Positions 48,701 through 61,392 of a stretch of 64,000 nt of DNA are shown one piece after another (within the stretch, counting starts at the first letter, position 1; each line of letters starts with the position of its first letter). Made by a program: the position numbers and the translations under genes. Source of the DNA: Ciborinia camelliae (taxonomy: Eukaryota; Ascomycota; Leotiomycetes; Helotiales; Sclerotiniaceae); NCBI GenBank assembly GCA_025890175.1, contig JANPYM010000011.1:1964299-2028298 (forward strand). Reading direction: 5' to 3'. A model generated the notes under the pieces. It was not told the origin of the DNA. It did not search any database and saw only the letters and a list, made by a program, of their open reading frames with translations.

Positions 48701-51700
48701 AAGGCTTTCCTTGATTTCCTGGGCACGAGCTACCCGTATTCTCCTTTTTCCTAATTTAGAATCGAAAATAAAGTCATGAATCCAGCTGCCAGCATTTAGA
48801 AAATTTCTTATGTAGAACATCTGACAGTGTATTGGTTCAATGGTTGCCGCGGCCTTCATTAACCGTCCGGTTGAAGAAAGAAAACATGGTATGTACAACA
48901 TGATATTCCAATTGATTAAGGAATCGAGGTGAAACCTAATGCGGGCTATCTGTGATCGATTTTAGCGTGGCCGTTTTTGAGGCCTTCTCCAGCGCTTCAA
49001 GTTGCTCTCGTATAGACGCAAGCTCGGCAAGGTAATTTAATAAAGTCCATGTTAACGCTGCAAGCGGGTCAGCTCTGCCCGACCAATTCATTGGTTTTTG
49101 ATTTCGGTCCAATCTCATTGTAGATTCCAGAAACCCCTTTAAAGTTCTGTGCCTCATGTGCCACCGAAGAAGTACCAAAATATTAAAATGTCGTAACATC
49201 CTCTAGATGATACTCCAATACTTTTGATTGCATATGGTCCATAACAATACTCCGTAACGTACGTATAATTCCGATTCGAGTCGACGTATACCCGAATTTG
49301 AATAAGGTTTCAACTCCCATATTCGAAAAAGAGTCGAGTTCAATTAATCCTGGAACGGACCTTAATGATCCTTATAATTTATTCCTGTACGATAATCCTT
49401 GTCAGTGATCCCTTCGGACCTTTGTTTCATACAGACGCAGTCGCAGTCGGTTGATGACTACGAAGATCACATCTCAGGGAGGGGGGGAAATATGCCCGTA
49501 AGAGTGGGAAAGTCAGCAAGTCATCAAATCGAGCCGATGATTGATGATTTTAACTCATCTCGTCTTTTCTTTCGTGTAATCCATTCGGACCATCCCACCT
49601 CGATCCTATCGGTCATCGTCCCTGTCTTTTTTATATGTATTGTGCGCCAAAAGATGGGTTTTTATGCGCGTTCCCGGCTTGAGTGATTGATTGATTTTTT
49701 GACACTGGCAGCAGGGCTTGAAGGGGGGGTAGAATACTTCCAGCTTAGCAAGCAAGTACGGCAATCAGTCGAGTGAGGAAATGTGATATGGGTCCATTGG
49801 GTCCTTGGGTCCTTGGGTCTCTCTTGGGGTCAATGTAAAATTCCATCCATGATCAAGTACCGTGGTTCCTCTTAGGCTGATTTTTGGGCCGGCCGACCAT
49901 CAAGGCTTGAGAAAGTCTCATGTGGGCCAACGCGTCAAAGGAATAAGTGGATGTAAGTCAGAGTTACCACTGACCAGAGAAAAGGGAGAGATTGCGTGCG
50001 TGGTTCCGTTACAGATAATACCTACCTAGGTAAGGTACCTAGTCATGGATGGAAACGGAACGTGACGCGAATATATATCATAGTCATAGCACAGCCTCGA
50101 AGATTTTTGTGCCTCTTGGGGCTCTTGTGGATTTTTGGAAAATTGATGAATTGGAATTTAGAGTTATGGGTTATTGCGGTTGTTCCAAGTTGAATCATAT
50201 TTGAGTTTCCCTAGGGAAATTATGTGAATCTTAACTTTATTAGGAAAATGATCGAAAAGTGTATTTCGTGTAATCTGGTGCCGGAATGGGGGGGCTTGTG
50301 CACACATAGAAATTTAATATAGCCTTGCCTAATCGAGATAGACGCCGAAGTAGATATATTGAGACGCAACCAATCAGGAGGAGAAGTCAAGGGTTTTATC
50401 GTCGCGCAAAAAGCGAGCAGCCGCTCAGCTCACTTCTAACTCCGATGCAGCGATACTTGTGGTCCTCGTTCGTATCATCGTCGTTTTTATAGGTAATTTT
50501 AATCAATTATTGATTTAGCCTTGCGATCTTCCGATATCGAGAAAAGTTTAACTCCTGGAATAGTTTACGGTGCCTACGAGGAGTGAGAACGGGAGTCAAA
50601 GAAGAGGGCCGGGGAGTCAAGTCATGTCAAGTCAAGAAGTCTATTAAAGTATGGAGTACTAGGTAGAGGTAAAGGTAGAGGTAGAGAGGTAGAGGTAGAT
50701 ACTAGGTTAGCTCAACATCCATCATCATTGGATCAATCATCAATGGGGGGGATGGAAGAACTTTCCTTCCTTCCTTATCCGATGAATAACCCCAACCCCA
50801 ACAATCTAAACAACGTGTCAGCGGATATTACCTCCCTACCTAGTACCCAGTAGGTAGTCCTTCGATCACAATATGATAATATCAGATTCATTTGTGAACA
50901 AGGCTAAATATATGAAAAGTTTCCACGTCGGCGGATTCGGGAAACGTCTCTCGTCCGTTCAGTACCTGGGTAGGATTATTGGATACTAGGTAGGTAGTAG
51001 GTATTGATGATAACACAATAACAATAACACTGCCTACCTACCTAGGTACCTAGTAGGGTCTATGTATGTATATATTCTCCAGCCAACAACTTTCCTAACT
51101 TACGGTGTAGGTTTTGGGTAGCATGTAGGATTTTAGATGTACAGTACTGTAATGTAATGTTCTGGTAATGGTAACCCGGAAGATTGAGAGTGGGTTGGAG
51201 TTGGGCGAGCATTGAATGAAATTATAGGTACTGTAAGAAGTATAAAGGTTCCAGCGCTGCAATCAAACAATCAATCAACCCGTATAAAAAAAGAGTGCTG
51301 ATGCCGAACGGAACGGTGACAATGAAAAAATGTTATACTACGTACCTATTGTTAAACGGCGGCGAATGAGGCTCGCATTCATTATCATCATACGGGGTAC
51401 GGATTATTCATAGGTAATATATCTAGATTCTTTCAATCACTCTTTTCCCCTTTCATTGAACATTGAAGTTTAGGTCACATATTGGGTCCCCGTCATTAAG
51501 GTACGGACGGTATTTATAAATAAATATATCTACTAGCTACCTGATCTAGGTATATGTATATTCTTCAATCAATTTACATGAGTCCCGATACCATACCGGT
51601 AACCACCGATGGGAAAATATTATTGAATTACCAGATAATACCCAAAGTACAGTTTATTGATATCAAAAGCTTCACTCTAACATACTCTTCCCTCCCTCCA

Positions 51701-53410
51701 CCTTTCGGCCCATTTTCCATTTCTTCCCTTTCCCATGATTATTCCCACTTTAATAATAAACATTGATTATCAATTATTTCCAATCCACCACTCATACATA
51801 GTACATACTAGGTACATATTACATACATACATACATACATACATACCTCCATCCATACATCCCTCCTTCCATCCGTCCATCACATCCACATTCACCCAAG
51901 CTGAACTCCCCTCGCTCCCCTCCAACCGCCCAGGATTGACATCTTACCGAGCTAAACGCGGAACATGGGAGAAGAAGAGCCACTATAAGCCACTAAACCC
52001 AACCCATGACGATTTGTATGACAGAACAGACGCTGCTCAATATATTCTTATTTCCCACACCTACCCCAACAGCCATCACCTTTTTTTAAATTCTTTGCGT
52101 CCCTTCGTTACCATTCTGCTGGGTCAAAGTTTTAAAAAAAGGTTTGAAAGAGACGAAGACGGTCGATATTTCTCTAGGAAAAAAACAGCCGCCATTCATG
52201 TTGCCTGTCATTTATATTATCTATCTTATTCCTGATTTGTTTTTTTCTATTTAAAGGAACTTTGACGATTTATTGACGACGCCCATACATCCATCCATAC
52301 CTTCATCCATATGATACGAACGAACAATCATACCATATCATCATTTTCGATATATTGAAGTTCAAATCTTATTGACCAAAATACATCTTTTGCCGACATA
52401 CATACAGAGGGATCCTCCTCTCTCTCGATCTCGCTCTCTCTGCCGCCATTTGGTACCACCCCAATTCTCAAGGAATACGATCCGTGAGGCAAAGTCATCC
52501 ATCATCCATCATCAATCATCATCATCACCTTCATAGGCGATTTGGCTGGACCAATCTATATATCATTCACTCAAAAATTATATCTCATCAAAGAAAACAA
52601 AACTCACTTCAAATACACGTAAATGAAGTGGAATTCTACATTGTGTTGAGGAGGAGAAAAGTATCTATACTTCACATCCTGTGCGCCAATTGATTTGATT
52701 GACTAATTAAAAAAACCTGTCTCGACTTCGGACGACAATCTCATCACGAAAGAAGAAATACATGTTCTAATCAACAATATTCGGTTCTAATCATTTATTG
52801 GATCTTTCAAACCTCGAGAGAACATCAAAACTCAATTAATCATATTTCGATATCATCTACCAAATACCGGACACGAAATAAATTAATCCGACGGGACAGG
52901 ACAGTGAATTGGTTCAAAATATTCATCGCATTCATCCTTCTCGAGATTTTACGGTGTCTTTTCTTGTCTTGACACAATCATCTGATCTCCACATTTCTCA
53001 ACAGATCTCAGCACCTAGCAAAGGGAAACGAAGTTGATTAAAGTCACGAGTTTTGGTCTTGCTAGCAGGTTTTCGAAATTGTAGATCACTCGACGATTCC
53101 AAACCTTGGATTGGAAGTTTAGATCTACTACCCAGCCAGGTACTCAAGAAGGAAGGGAAAATCGACGAATGGAAGGTTAATTCGACAAATTGACCTTTGG
53201 AGATATTTTCCGCTGGGATTGAAAAGCGCACTTCTGCTATTTTAAGAAGGAACGTGATCTTCACCGAAGTTCTTAAATTCATTCGAGCCCATCATATTGG
53301 ATCATTCCATTATCAAAATATTTTAATATACCGTACGTTTAACCGCCGAAGAAAGAATTTCTCCTTTGTTTCTAAAACCTCCACTGTCGCAATAGGGTAA
53401 ATCATCTTGA

Positions 53411-55746
53411 ATGAAGGCGCCTAACACCATGACTACAGAACAAAGTTTTCTTGAACCTCAGGAGCTTGTGGATTTGGCTCGAGAAATTTTGGTGGTCAAC
53501 TCAAGCGGTGAAGAAGGAATAGACAACACTCAAAATATCGTTAAGATGCCGAGTCCAGACGGTGCAGAGAAACAAGCGGAATCGCCGACTGCTAGATTTA
53601 CAGCAGTGAATGGGAGAAATCAGACTGAAAATTCGCCTTCGACTAATGCGAATGGGAATGGGAATGGGAATGGGAACAGTAACGCTGTGAATGGGGGGAA
53701 TGTAGTCGCAAGGAGGGGTTCCGATGAGCGGCCAAATGGACAACCTCGAATCTCACCTCCAGGTCACGAGAAATTGACCATCACAACCACCCAGGATCAA
53801 GATTGGCCTTCTTCAACAAATGGAGAACGTACTCAATTACCTGATCGCCAAATGAATGCTAGCCAGAATTCAAATCAGTATTCTGATGAAAACTCCCACA
53901 AACGTAAAAGATCAGGTTCAATGGATCAAGGGTCATCATCAGCAAATTCATACCATAGTCATGCTTTACCAAATTCAACAAAAGCCACACCAACCACAGC
54001 GACTACCGAATCTGATGGAATGAGAGATGATGCAAGTGGTCGGGCAAAGTCGCAAGCTCAAGTCGATTCCAGAGATACCTATAGTTCCGATTCACAGTAC
54101 AGACAATTCATGTCAGCAAATGATTCAGCTCGGGATGCGGCTCCTAATGATATGTGGCATTCGCGACATTATCCTCAGCACCCTCAAATTAATTCCGATG
54201 AGCATCTTGGAGAGGTATTACAAAGAGCATCTCAAAACATAGATGCGCAGCAACATGAGTACGATCGTCGTACTCTTTCTGGTGATGATAGATCCGCTGA
54301 TCCTTATTCTGCATACAGTCAAGAGAGGCGGGAACTTTCTGCGCAATCGGAACTTAAGAAGCGGAAGAGAAATTTCAGTAATCGGACCAAGACAGGTTGT
54401 ATGACGTGCAGAAGACGAAAGAAGAAATGTGATGAATTTAGGCCAGAATGTGAATTAATCGAAAACTTTTTTCTTGAATCCTACTGACATCAGATATAGG
54501 TAATAACTGTATCCGTGGTGGATTTGTCTGTTCTGGATACCAACAACGAGGCTCGTGGCCAAAGACCGAAACAAAACAAACTCCGGTTCCGTTACAATCC
54601 AAGACGGAATACGAGAGCCCTTCTTCATATACACAATCATCGCCATATGGAAACCAACCTGGAATCAAACCATATAGTGGAATCAAACCATTACCTGCTG
54701 GATATCGTGGTCAGAGCTTACGTGTAGATCCTCATAGTCGATCTATGGCGGATGGAGATGATCAAGCGAGTGCAACAACATTACCAAGCGCTTCGACTTC
54801 AATCACAAGTCCGGAGAACAATCGAATATCCGCATCAAGTTATGGACCTCAACAAACGCCAACTCCTGTGAGCGCAAATAGTGCACATCCTGATCGTTAC
54901 AAGAGTGATTATTCACGCCTTGGACCTCTCCATGATCCTTCCAGGCAAGAGCCAAGAACAGAGCCAGATACCGGAACACCACAGTCTGCTCGTGAACCTA
55001 CTTCAGCTCTTCCACATCTCCTAAATCACCAAATTCACCCCGAGAGTCCTCATAACAGCGCACAAGTCGCAGCTCAATTGGCACTTTCCCATCCTGCAAG
55101 CCGACAACGAACTCAGAAGGAAGAAATGTTAGCTGGTCGTCATTACTTCCCATTCGATAAAGAACTAGTTCTCGAACGTGAACGCTGTAATACAGCCTGC
55201 TGGCGTTTCAACAATAGCACCAATCCCAGTAATGGCGTGTCACCTGAAGAACGAGCTCGTCAATTCCGCGACATTCTCCAACCACGTGAACATGTCATCT
55301 CTCCCACTCAAGCTTCACCTATCACACCCGTCGGTAAAGTCGGCGATAATGTGGTTGTTGAAGCTCCATTTACTTGCGATTATGGATACAATATTAGCAT
55401 AGGACAAGATGTGGCGATTGGAAAGAATTGCACGATTCTCGACACTTGCGAGGTTAAGATTGGGGATCGTTGCAACATCGGACCGAATGTTAGCATCTAT
55501 ACCGCGACGCTACATATTGATCCCAAGAGAAGACTTGGATCCCGAGGACCAAATCTGGGAAGGAAAATCATCATTCAGGAGGATTGTTGGATTGGTGGTG
55601 GTGTTACCATCTTGCCTGGGAGAACCATTGGAAAGGGTAGTACGGTAGGTGCGGGATCGATTGTCACGAGAGATGTTCCACCTTTTACGGTGGTTTGCGG
55701 AAATCCGGCAAGAGTTATTCGAGGTCTTTATCCGCCACATGAGTGA
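53411..55746 (+). CDS. Zn2Cys6 regulator fused to maltose O-acetyltransferase-type domain
   Basis: Two exons (53411-54449 and 54500-55746) and a 50-nt GT-AG intron give about 761 aa. The intron splits the zinc cluster. Splicing restores C-x2-C-x6-C-x6-C-x2-C-x6-C, starting at C330 in a KTGCMTCRRRKKKCDE context. Residues 1-325 are low complexity (Ser, Asn, Gln) with a short Asn-Gly repeat. After a second disordered stretch, a Mac-type segment (EEMLAGRHYFPFDKELVLERER, from about 555) leads into left-handed hexapeptide repeats (about 620-750), ending in VVCGNPARVIRGLYPP. H685 in the ATLHID segment matches the catalytic His of sugar and galactoside acetyltransferases. The usual fungal-specific transcription factor domain is absent. 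It may be a nuclear regulator with a catalytic or ligand-sensing acetyltransferase module. Confidence 0.85.
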
Positions 55747-58700
55747 ATTATTGGTTGATGGAGATACCTAGGTGCTCTCAAAGAGTTGATCGCGTCAATT
55801 GTGGATGGTGTGATGACTCGATAGCTGCCTTACCTCTTCTGTTTCTTTTTCTTGGTTCCTTTACTTTACTTTTCTTTTCATTCTATTCCATTCTATTCAT
55901 TCTATTCAATTGTATCTAGGGATTTTGCGTGTCGGGAGTCTGTCTACATTTATCGTCTGCGACTTGTTAGATCAGGGGAGATGTATTCGCAATGGAACGG
56001 GATGGGATGGGATGGGATGGGATGGGATGGGATGGGATGGGATGCTTGGGTAGCTCGCTTCTTGACTTGGATTGGCTTGTCTTATGCCGTGGGGAGTAGC
56101 TGGTTGGTTGGCTGGTCGGTTGGTCGGTTAGGGGTTTGGGTGGGGGTTTGGAGTATTATGAATATGGATGGTTGTTTTCTTCTTGTTTCTTGCTTGCTTG
56201 CTTGCTTGTTTGTTTGCGTTGTTCATCGATGGTGAAGACTTACTTACCTTACCTTACTTACCTTACTTACTTATGATATACATGGAGGATGATTGGATGA
56301 GGATGGATGGATAGAAGGAAGGAAGGAGGGAAAGATGGATGGCCGAGTTGCTAAGATAGGATAGGATTGGATAGGATTGGATATGAAGGGAGTGATGCGA
56401 TGCGATGTGATAGGATAGGATAGGATAGGATAGGATAGCATGGATAGCATGCAATACATGGAAAAATGTATATACATACCTTACCTTACCTAGGTAGCTA
56501 GGTAGCTAGGTAGGTAGGCATTATATCACTCACTAGGTACGTCTAGGCGTACCATGGCTAGCCTCAATCCTCAATTTTCATTATCATTATCATATTATAT
56601 TATATGGACTTATATGGATATGAATATGGATATGGACGTGATCTCGCACTTTGTGGGTTTCGTGAATTTCGTGGATATGGTGGATATGATCATTTATCTT
56701 ATTTTATAAGATGGGATATTTATAGGTGAATATACCTCTTTTTTTTTCTATATATATATAGGTATATATATAGGTAGATATATACAGTAAGATGGCTAAA
56801 GTAAAGTAGCTAAAGTAGCTATTTACATGAAATTAAATTGATTGAATTGACTGATTTGAAATGAATCGACTGTATAAATTGTATTGTTATAAAATAGTTC
56901 TACATACACTAGCTGACTAGGTAGATTCCATAGAACTTATTAGCTCGATAGTCGCTGCAACAATACAATACAATACAATATGTTCAACAAATTGATTGGA
57001 TTGGGATTGATTTGATTTGGATTTGATTTGATTTGGAATTGACTGTATATCTATAGGTACCTACCTACCTACCTACCTACCTACCTACTCATCAACCCCT
57101 TCCCCTCTTTCGGAATTTTTCTTTTTTGAGCTAGGTACCTATTTACTTACTGGCTTCCCACTTCACTTCCCACTTCCCTCTTCGCATCAGGACCTGAACT
57201 TCGTCAGGTATGTGTTCAATGTACTGTACTGTATGCCCCACCCCACTCCCATCCATCCTCCCGATGAATATTTTCGATCTCGAACTGATTCGATTCTATC
57301 GGGTTGATTCTGGCAGTTCGATTTCCGATTTCCGATTTTTGATTTGGAAAAGTAGGTAGGTAGGCAGGTAGGTATTTCTTTCTGAAACAAGAACTCTTTG
57401 ATGATAGATGGTAGATAACAAATAACAGATTTTAAAAGCAAAGACAATTTCATTAATTGATGTTTATGAGTAAGGGATCCAAAAGTAGGTAATGAAATGA
57501 AATAAAATGTAATAAAATAATACGAGATTATCAAAGTCTGATTGCGTTTTCCTCGCTATCCCTTTTTTCTATTTTTGTTACTTTGTTAGTATGTCAGTAT
57601 GATATGTATATACACCTATATATAACCTACCTAGTTTACATCTTGCAGCATAAGATAAGCCGATGCGGTATCCATCCATCCATCCCATCCATCCATCCCA
57701 TAGACTAGATAGGTATCTTCAACAGCAGATATTTAAATCCAAAGCCGCGATCGATCAATACGCGTTAAAGTAGGTACTTAACCTTAATCTATATCAGCGA
57801 CGAGGTAGCCAGCCAGTCGCTCTCACGTTATGCTCTTGCGTCGTCCGTGGCTTTGTCTCCGCTAGATGACTTCTATTTCTTCTGTGTAAGATGTAAGATG
57901 TAAGATGTAAGTAGGTATTTTAGTCAAGCTACTACAGTAGTATGAATTTCCAATAGGTAGGTAGGTAGGTAGGTAGATAGGTAGGTACATATGATTCCAA
58001 GAACAAGAACAACTTCTATTGTTTTCGAAGTATATATCTCTCTCTCTCTCTCTCTCTCCAGCAACATTGATAACATGAGCCTGCGCGGGCTAATGAGTAA
58101 GACCCTCCTCAATAAACCCGCATCCATCTCCTCCAGCTCCTTCGCCAAATCCAAACGTTCCTTCCAAACTAATCCCACATGATTCTCAAACTTATACCAA
58201 TTACACACCATTCATTATCTGGATTCCTCCACTCATATTCTGGTATATACGGCGATTTGTTAAATCAAAAATGGACTTCGGATCTTGGCCAAAGAGGTGC
58301 ATGATATGTGAAATGAACGTGCTATGCGCTGGCTCATGGACTATTCATGTGATAATTGTCTGATTTGACGTCTTTCTTAATTCAAGATTAAGGCAATGGA
58401 AATGAAATGAGGTAAATATAATATGGTGTATGAGAATGAACATCTACTGATATATTTATGAACTTTTTGCTTTCGAAAACATGATTTCCTGCTAGATTAG
58501 GTTTTGGTTGTTGTCCGACGACGCATGGCGGTGGGCCTGGAGTATTAATACAATGCAATGCATGCTCTGGGCAGAAGTAGGTTGAAGAGAGGTGATGATA
58601 TGATTGGTAGAGAGTGATATGGATCTTGTTATTTGTATTGGCCTCCTTTCAAAATCTTGTCATCTCTGTTTCTCATCTTCATAAGCGCAGAGCGAGCTAA

Positions 58701-58850
58701 AACCTTCAACATTTTGGGCTAGATAATACTACATACCAGGCAAGATGACTTTCAATGTTCAAACGCATATCATATGTAGTATGATCATGTATACTTAAAG
58801 GAGATTTCCAGAGACATCGTCTCATTCCACCTCCTTTACTCCACAAACAT
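55747..58850. other. Intergenic, repeats only
   Basis: It holds a GGGAT array (about 55998-56044), TAGG and AGGAT tracts (56280-56520), MITE copy D, a CCTA tract (57059-57086) and a CT dinucleotide run (58029-58048). I see no supportable gene on either strand. Confidence 0.6.
56882..56965 (+). mobile_element. MITE-like repeat, copy D
   Basis: An 84-bp element begins TATTGTTATA and ends TGCAACAATA, so its termini (TATTGTT and AACAATA) are inverted. Internal segments are shared with copies A, B and C, which lets the four be aligned as one family. The right end runs into a short CAATA microsatellite. Confidence 0.55.
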
Positions 58851-59849
58851 TCAATATTCCTCTTCCTCCTCTTTACCCCAAACCTCCCTCCTCAACCACT
58901 CCCCAGCTCTTCCATAAAATTCTCTCGGATCAGGTTTTGCACCCGGAAATTTATCCCATCCATGTCTCACTCCCATCACACATTCCAAATCCACTTCCCA
59001 ACCCCAACCTGCCAATCTCTTGACAAAATCCTCCGCTTCTCTGCAAAGCATATCATGCTCACAAGTAACGATCCTCATTTTCCTCGGCAACCCTTTTTCC
59101 AAGACCTGTCGACTTTGAATACCCACCGAAAGTAATTTGTGTCTCTGATCGATATTCAAGGATTCGGGCTTATACGACGCGTCGAAAATACTAGTGAGCC
59201 AAGGTGGTAAAGACAAACTAGGATTTTTCATGCGCATCCTCTTTTCCTCTCTCGATCTCGAACTATCGAAACCCGAATACCAAGCCATGATCCCCTTGAC
59301 ATTCCAATCTTCATTGTGGACCACCCCGCTCTCCTTCAACTCCTGCAGCAACAACGGGATCGCAAAACATAAATTCCCGCCCGCGCTAAACCCACTCAAC
59401 GCGATATTCCCCGCATCGATACGCAATTCCTCGGCGTGGGAAAAGAGATAGAGAAGTGCATCGCAAGCATCATGTGGTCCTGTCGGGAAAGGGTGTTCGG
59501 GAGCCAAACGATAAGAAGCGGAGATGACGATGCATTTCTGTAATGTGGAGACGGTATGACACCAGAGAGAATCATCGGTTGGATCCCCGACGACGAAGCC
59601 GCCGCCGTGGAAATTGAGGAGGCATGGTAGGGGGTTGGTTTTGGAGATTGGGAGGCCCGGAGGATGGTAGATGTGGAGAGTGAGGGTTCCGGGGTTGGAG
59701 GGGAGAAGCGTGGTGCGGATGCGGAGGGTGTAGGTTGCGGGGTAGGGGGGAGAACGGTAGATGTAGCGGAGGATAAGGGGAGCGAGCGTGTTGGTGATGA
59801 AGCGGATAAATTTAACGAGGAGGATTAGGAGGATGCGTGAGAGAGTCAT
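58851..59849 (-). CDS. Alpha/beta hydrolase, hormone-sensitive lipase family
   Basis: A 332-aa single-exon gene. The start is the first ATG in frame. The frame opens 21 codons earlier only from TTG. The N-terminus has a hydrophobic segment (residues 5-30), a membrane anchor or signal anchor. The HSL-type oxyanion motif HGGG is at 81-84, the nucleophile S155 sits in GFSAGGN, and D266 (CEHDMLC) and H296 (VRHGWD) complete the triad. The conserved SASYRLAPEHPFP block (110-122) agrees. Such enzymes hydrolyse short-chain esters or act on secondary metabolites. The substrate is not predictable. The Glu-rich C-terminal tail is short and probably disordered. Confidence 0.85.
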   Translation of the reverse strand: MTLSRILLILLVKFIRFITNTLAPLILRYIYRSPPYPATYTLRIRTTLLPSNPGTLTLHIYHPPGLPISKTNPLPCLLNFHGGGFVVGDPTDDSLWCHTVSTLQKCIVISASYRLAPEHPFPTGPHDACDALLYLFSHAEELRIDAGNIALSGFSAGGNLCFAIPLLLQELKESGVVHNEDWNVKGIMAWYSGFDSSRSREEKRMRMKNPSLSLPPWLTSIFDASYKPESLNIDQRHKLLSVGIQSRQVLEKGLPRKMRIVTCEHDMLCREAEDFVKRLAGWGWEVDLECVMGVRHGWDKFPGAKPDPREFYGRAGEWLRREVWGKEEEEEY

Positions 59850-60649
59850 GTTTGGAGGTTGAAATAAGGTGGAAAATCTATGGATGGGAATCTTGTTCTG
59901 TTCTTTGGTCAATTGATGGTGGTTCCTTTGTTATGTTGGCGAACCCCTTAGTTTGACGTCAGTATCACAAGATATCCCTTTCTTTACGTGAGTGAAAATT
60001 CAATACCGATCTAGAGTAGATGCGACAAGCTGAGGTATCAACAAAATAACTCTTATTTGAAGTATGAATGGATCGAATTTCGTGATATGATATGATTCAA
60101 GTGAATGAATCTTAAGGTCTTACATTACTTTGTTCGGCCATTCAGCCATTCAGCCATTCGGCCGCTAGGCTAAGCATATGATTGGTCAATTTGAACGTCA
60201 CTCGGGTCCATTTGCATTCCGAGCCGATGAAAGATCAAACGCAAGCACCACCCATTCATTGTCTAATCTGTAAATTCAAATTCCAAAATACATTTTTTTC
60301 CTCCAACGTATAAAAATTACTCCCAGAACTCCTAACTTTTCATTTTCACATAACTTTTGATGAACTTTTCCCAACTTTCTCCTTCTTTCCCTCTTACTTC
60401 TTTCCCCGTCCCCATTTTTTATCCCCTGCGTTTTCCTTTTTTTAATCCTTCAATTCCCAGCCATTACTCTCCATAGTACTCCAAGTTTTAATCCTTCCTT
60501 CATACGAACTCGCACCATCCTTATCCTTCCAAGTCCTCAATCCTTCCTCCCTCTCCCAGTGCAGGTTATATCGAGTAGATGGTGGCGGTAAATCTCGCTC
60601 ATATCCTTGAAAATATAACTATCTCGGGTTGGATTTTGTGGTATTCGTT

Positions 60650-61250
60650 ATGATGCATCGTTATGGTAGGGAAAACGAGAAGGAGAAGGAGAAGGATGAT
60701 ATCTTCGATATCGAATTTGAGACCCGGTGTGTGAAGTGTGATATTGGAACTTCGTAACATATTGGCGACGATTCCAAGAGAAAGTACATAACCAGTATGA
60801 GATCTTTGTATCATGGTTGAGATGTAGAGGTTCATACTCGAATTTCGCAGCATATCGGTGACGATGAGGTAAACAAACTCTTCCGAACTCCCTGGTACCG
60901 AGAATGAAATCCTCGGCACAAAGTCCCATATTCGAAACCTACAACACATCCGCGACGAGTCTAAGCACAAGATCCCCAAGATCCTTCAAATCCTGTTTGC
61001 TTTTGGATACGTTGAGACTAAGGCTTTGCACCTCGGTCAACAGTTCCAAAATCCTTTTCCCCAGATCCTTCCAGCCTCGTTTCCCCATCTTGACATCGAT
61101 CAAGAGATCCATGATACTCTCCCAAAGAACTCCCATTCGCTTCTTCCGCACTGGTATATCGATCAAGAGATTGAGGATTTGGAGTCCCGTGTCGAAATCT
61201 ATATCTCGTCTCCTTGTCGTCGTTCTTTTTCGAGGGCTCATATTGCTCTA
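60650..61250. repeat. Degenerate tandem repeats, about 70-95 bp
   Basis: On the + strand CATATYGGYGACGA-like segments recur at about 60759, 60851 and 60944, and ATCGATCAAGAGAT segments recur at about 61094 and 61155. The minus-strand reading gives successive hydrophobic, amphipathic blocks (see the repeat ORF), so repeat and coding potential coincide. 59850-60650 holds nothing I can name beyond the likely esterase promoter. Confidence 0.45.
60939..61241 (-). CDS. Possible repeat protein (100 aa)
   Basis: The frame opens with ATG and a basic stretch, then shows about three and a half units of 24-29 residues with the pattern ILxLLxDV-xxxKRG: LQILNLLIDI, ESIMDLLIDV, KRILELLTEV, DLVLRLVADV. After the stop (60939) similar blocks continue in another frame (for example FVYLIVTDML), as if the original repeat ORF were longer and has frameshifted or contains an intron. 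No family is recognised. It could be a decayed helical-repeat gene. Confidence 0.3.
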   Translation of the reverse strand: MSPRKRTTTRRRDIDFDTGLQILNLLIDIPVRKKRMGVLWESIMDLLIDVKMGKRGWKDLGKRILELLTEVQSLSLNVSKSKQDLKDLGDLVLRLVADVL

Positions 61251-61392
61251 TGATGACAATGTCTTCTATCCTCTTCTACTGCAACAACGATATTTCCTTC
61301 CTGCGCCGTATGAATGCTCTTCCAATCTTGGGTTGAAGGGATTCTCGTGTGGATTCGGAGTTTGACTTTAATATCTTAATCCCCTTTTGGGT

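Larger units (their letters stand above)
37838..53410. other. Gene-poor interval, about 15.5 kb
   Basis: No conserved protein is recognisable. Contents are AT-rich DNA, a weak repeat set at 38600-39060, (TA)n tracts (43018-43042, 44918-44942), TAGG/CCTA tracts throughout, an AATAC array (about 45516-45560), a 17-bp minisatellite (45689-45780), and GGTA and GAAA tracts near 46290-46370. The last kilobase (about 52400-53410) has CT-rich tracts and probably forms the promoter and leader of the Zn2Cys6 gene. Confidence 0.55.

Noticed and set aside
48662..49199. Two adjacent - strand frames (79 and 87 codons), possibly exons of one gene
   Set aside because: The second has a plausible helical end (LEALEKASKTA), but I found no convincing donor/acceptor pair and no family, so it is not annotated as a gene.
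51735..52235. 166-codon frame on the + strand
   Set aside because: It crosses ACAT and CATC microsatellites and has no domain. Probably upstream DNA of the Zn2Cys6 gene.
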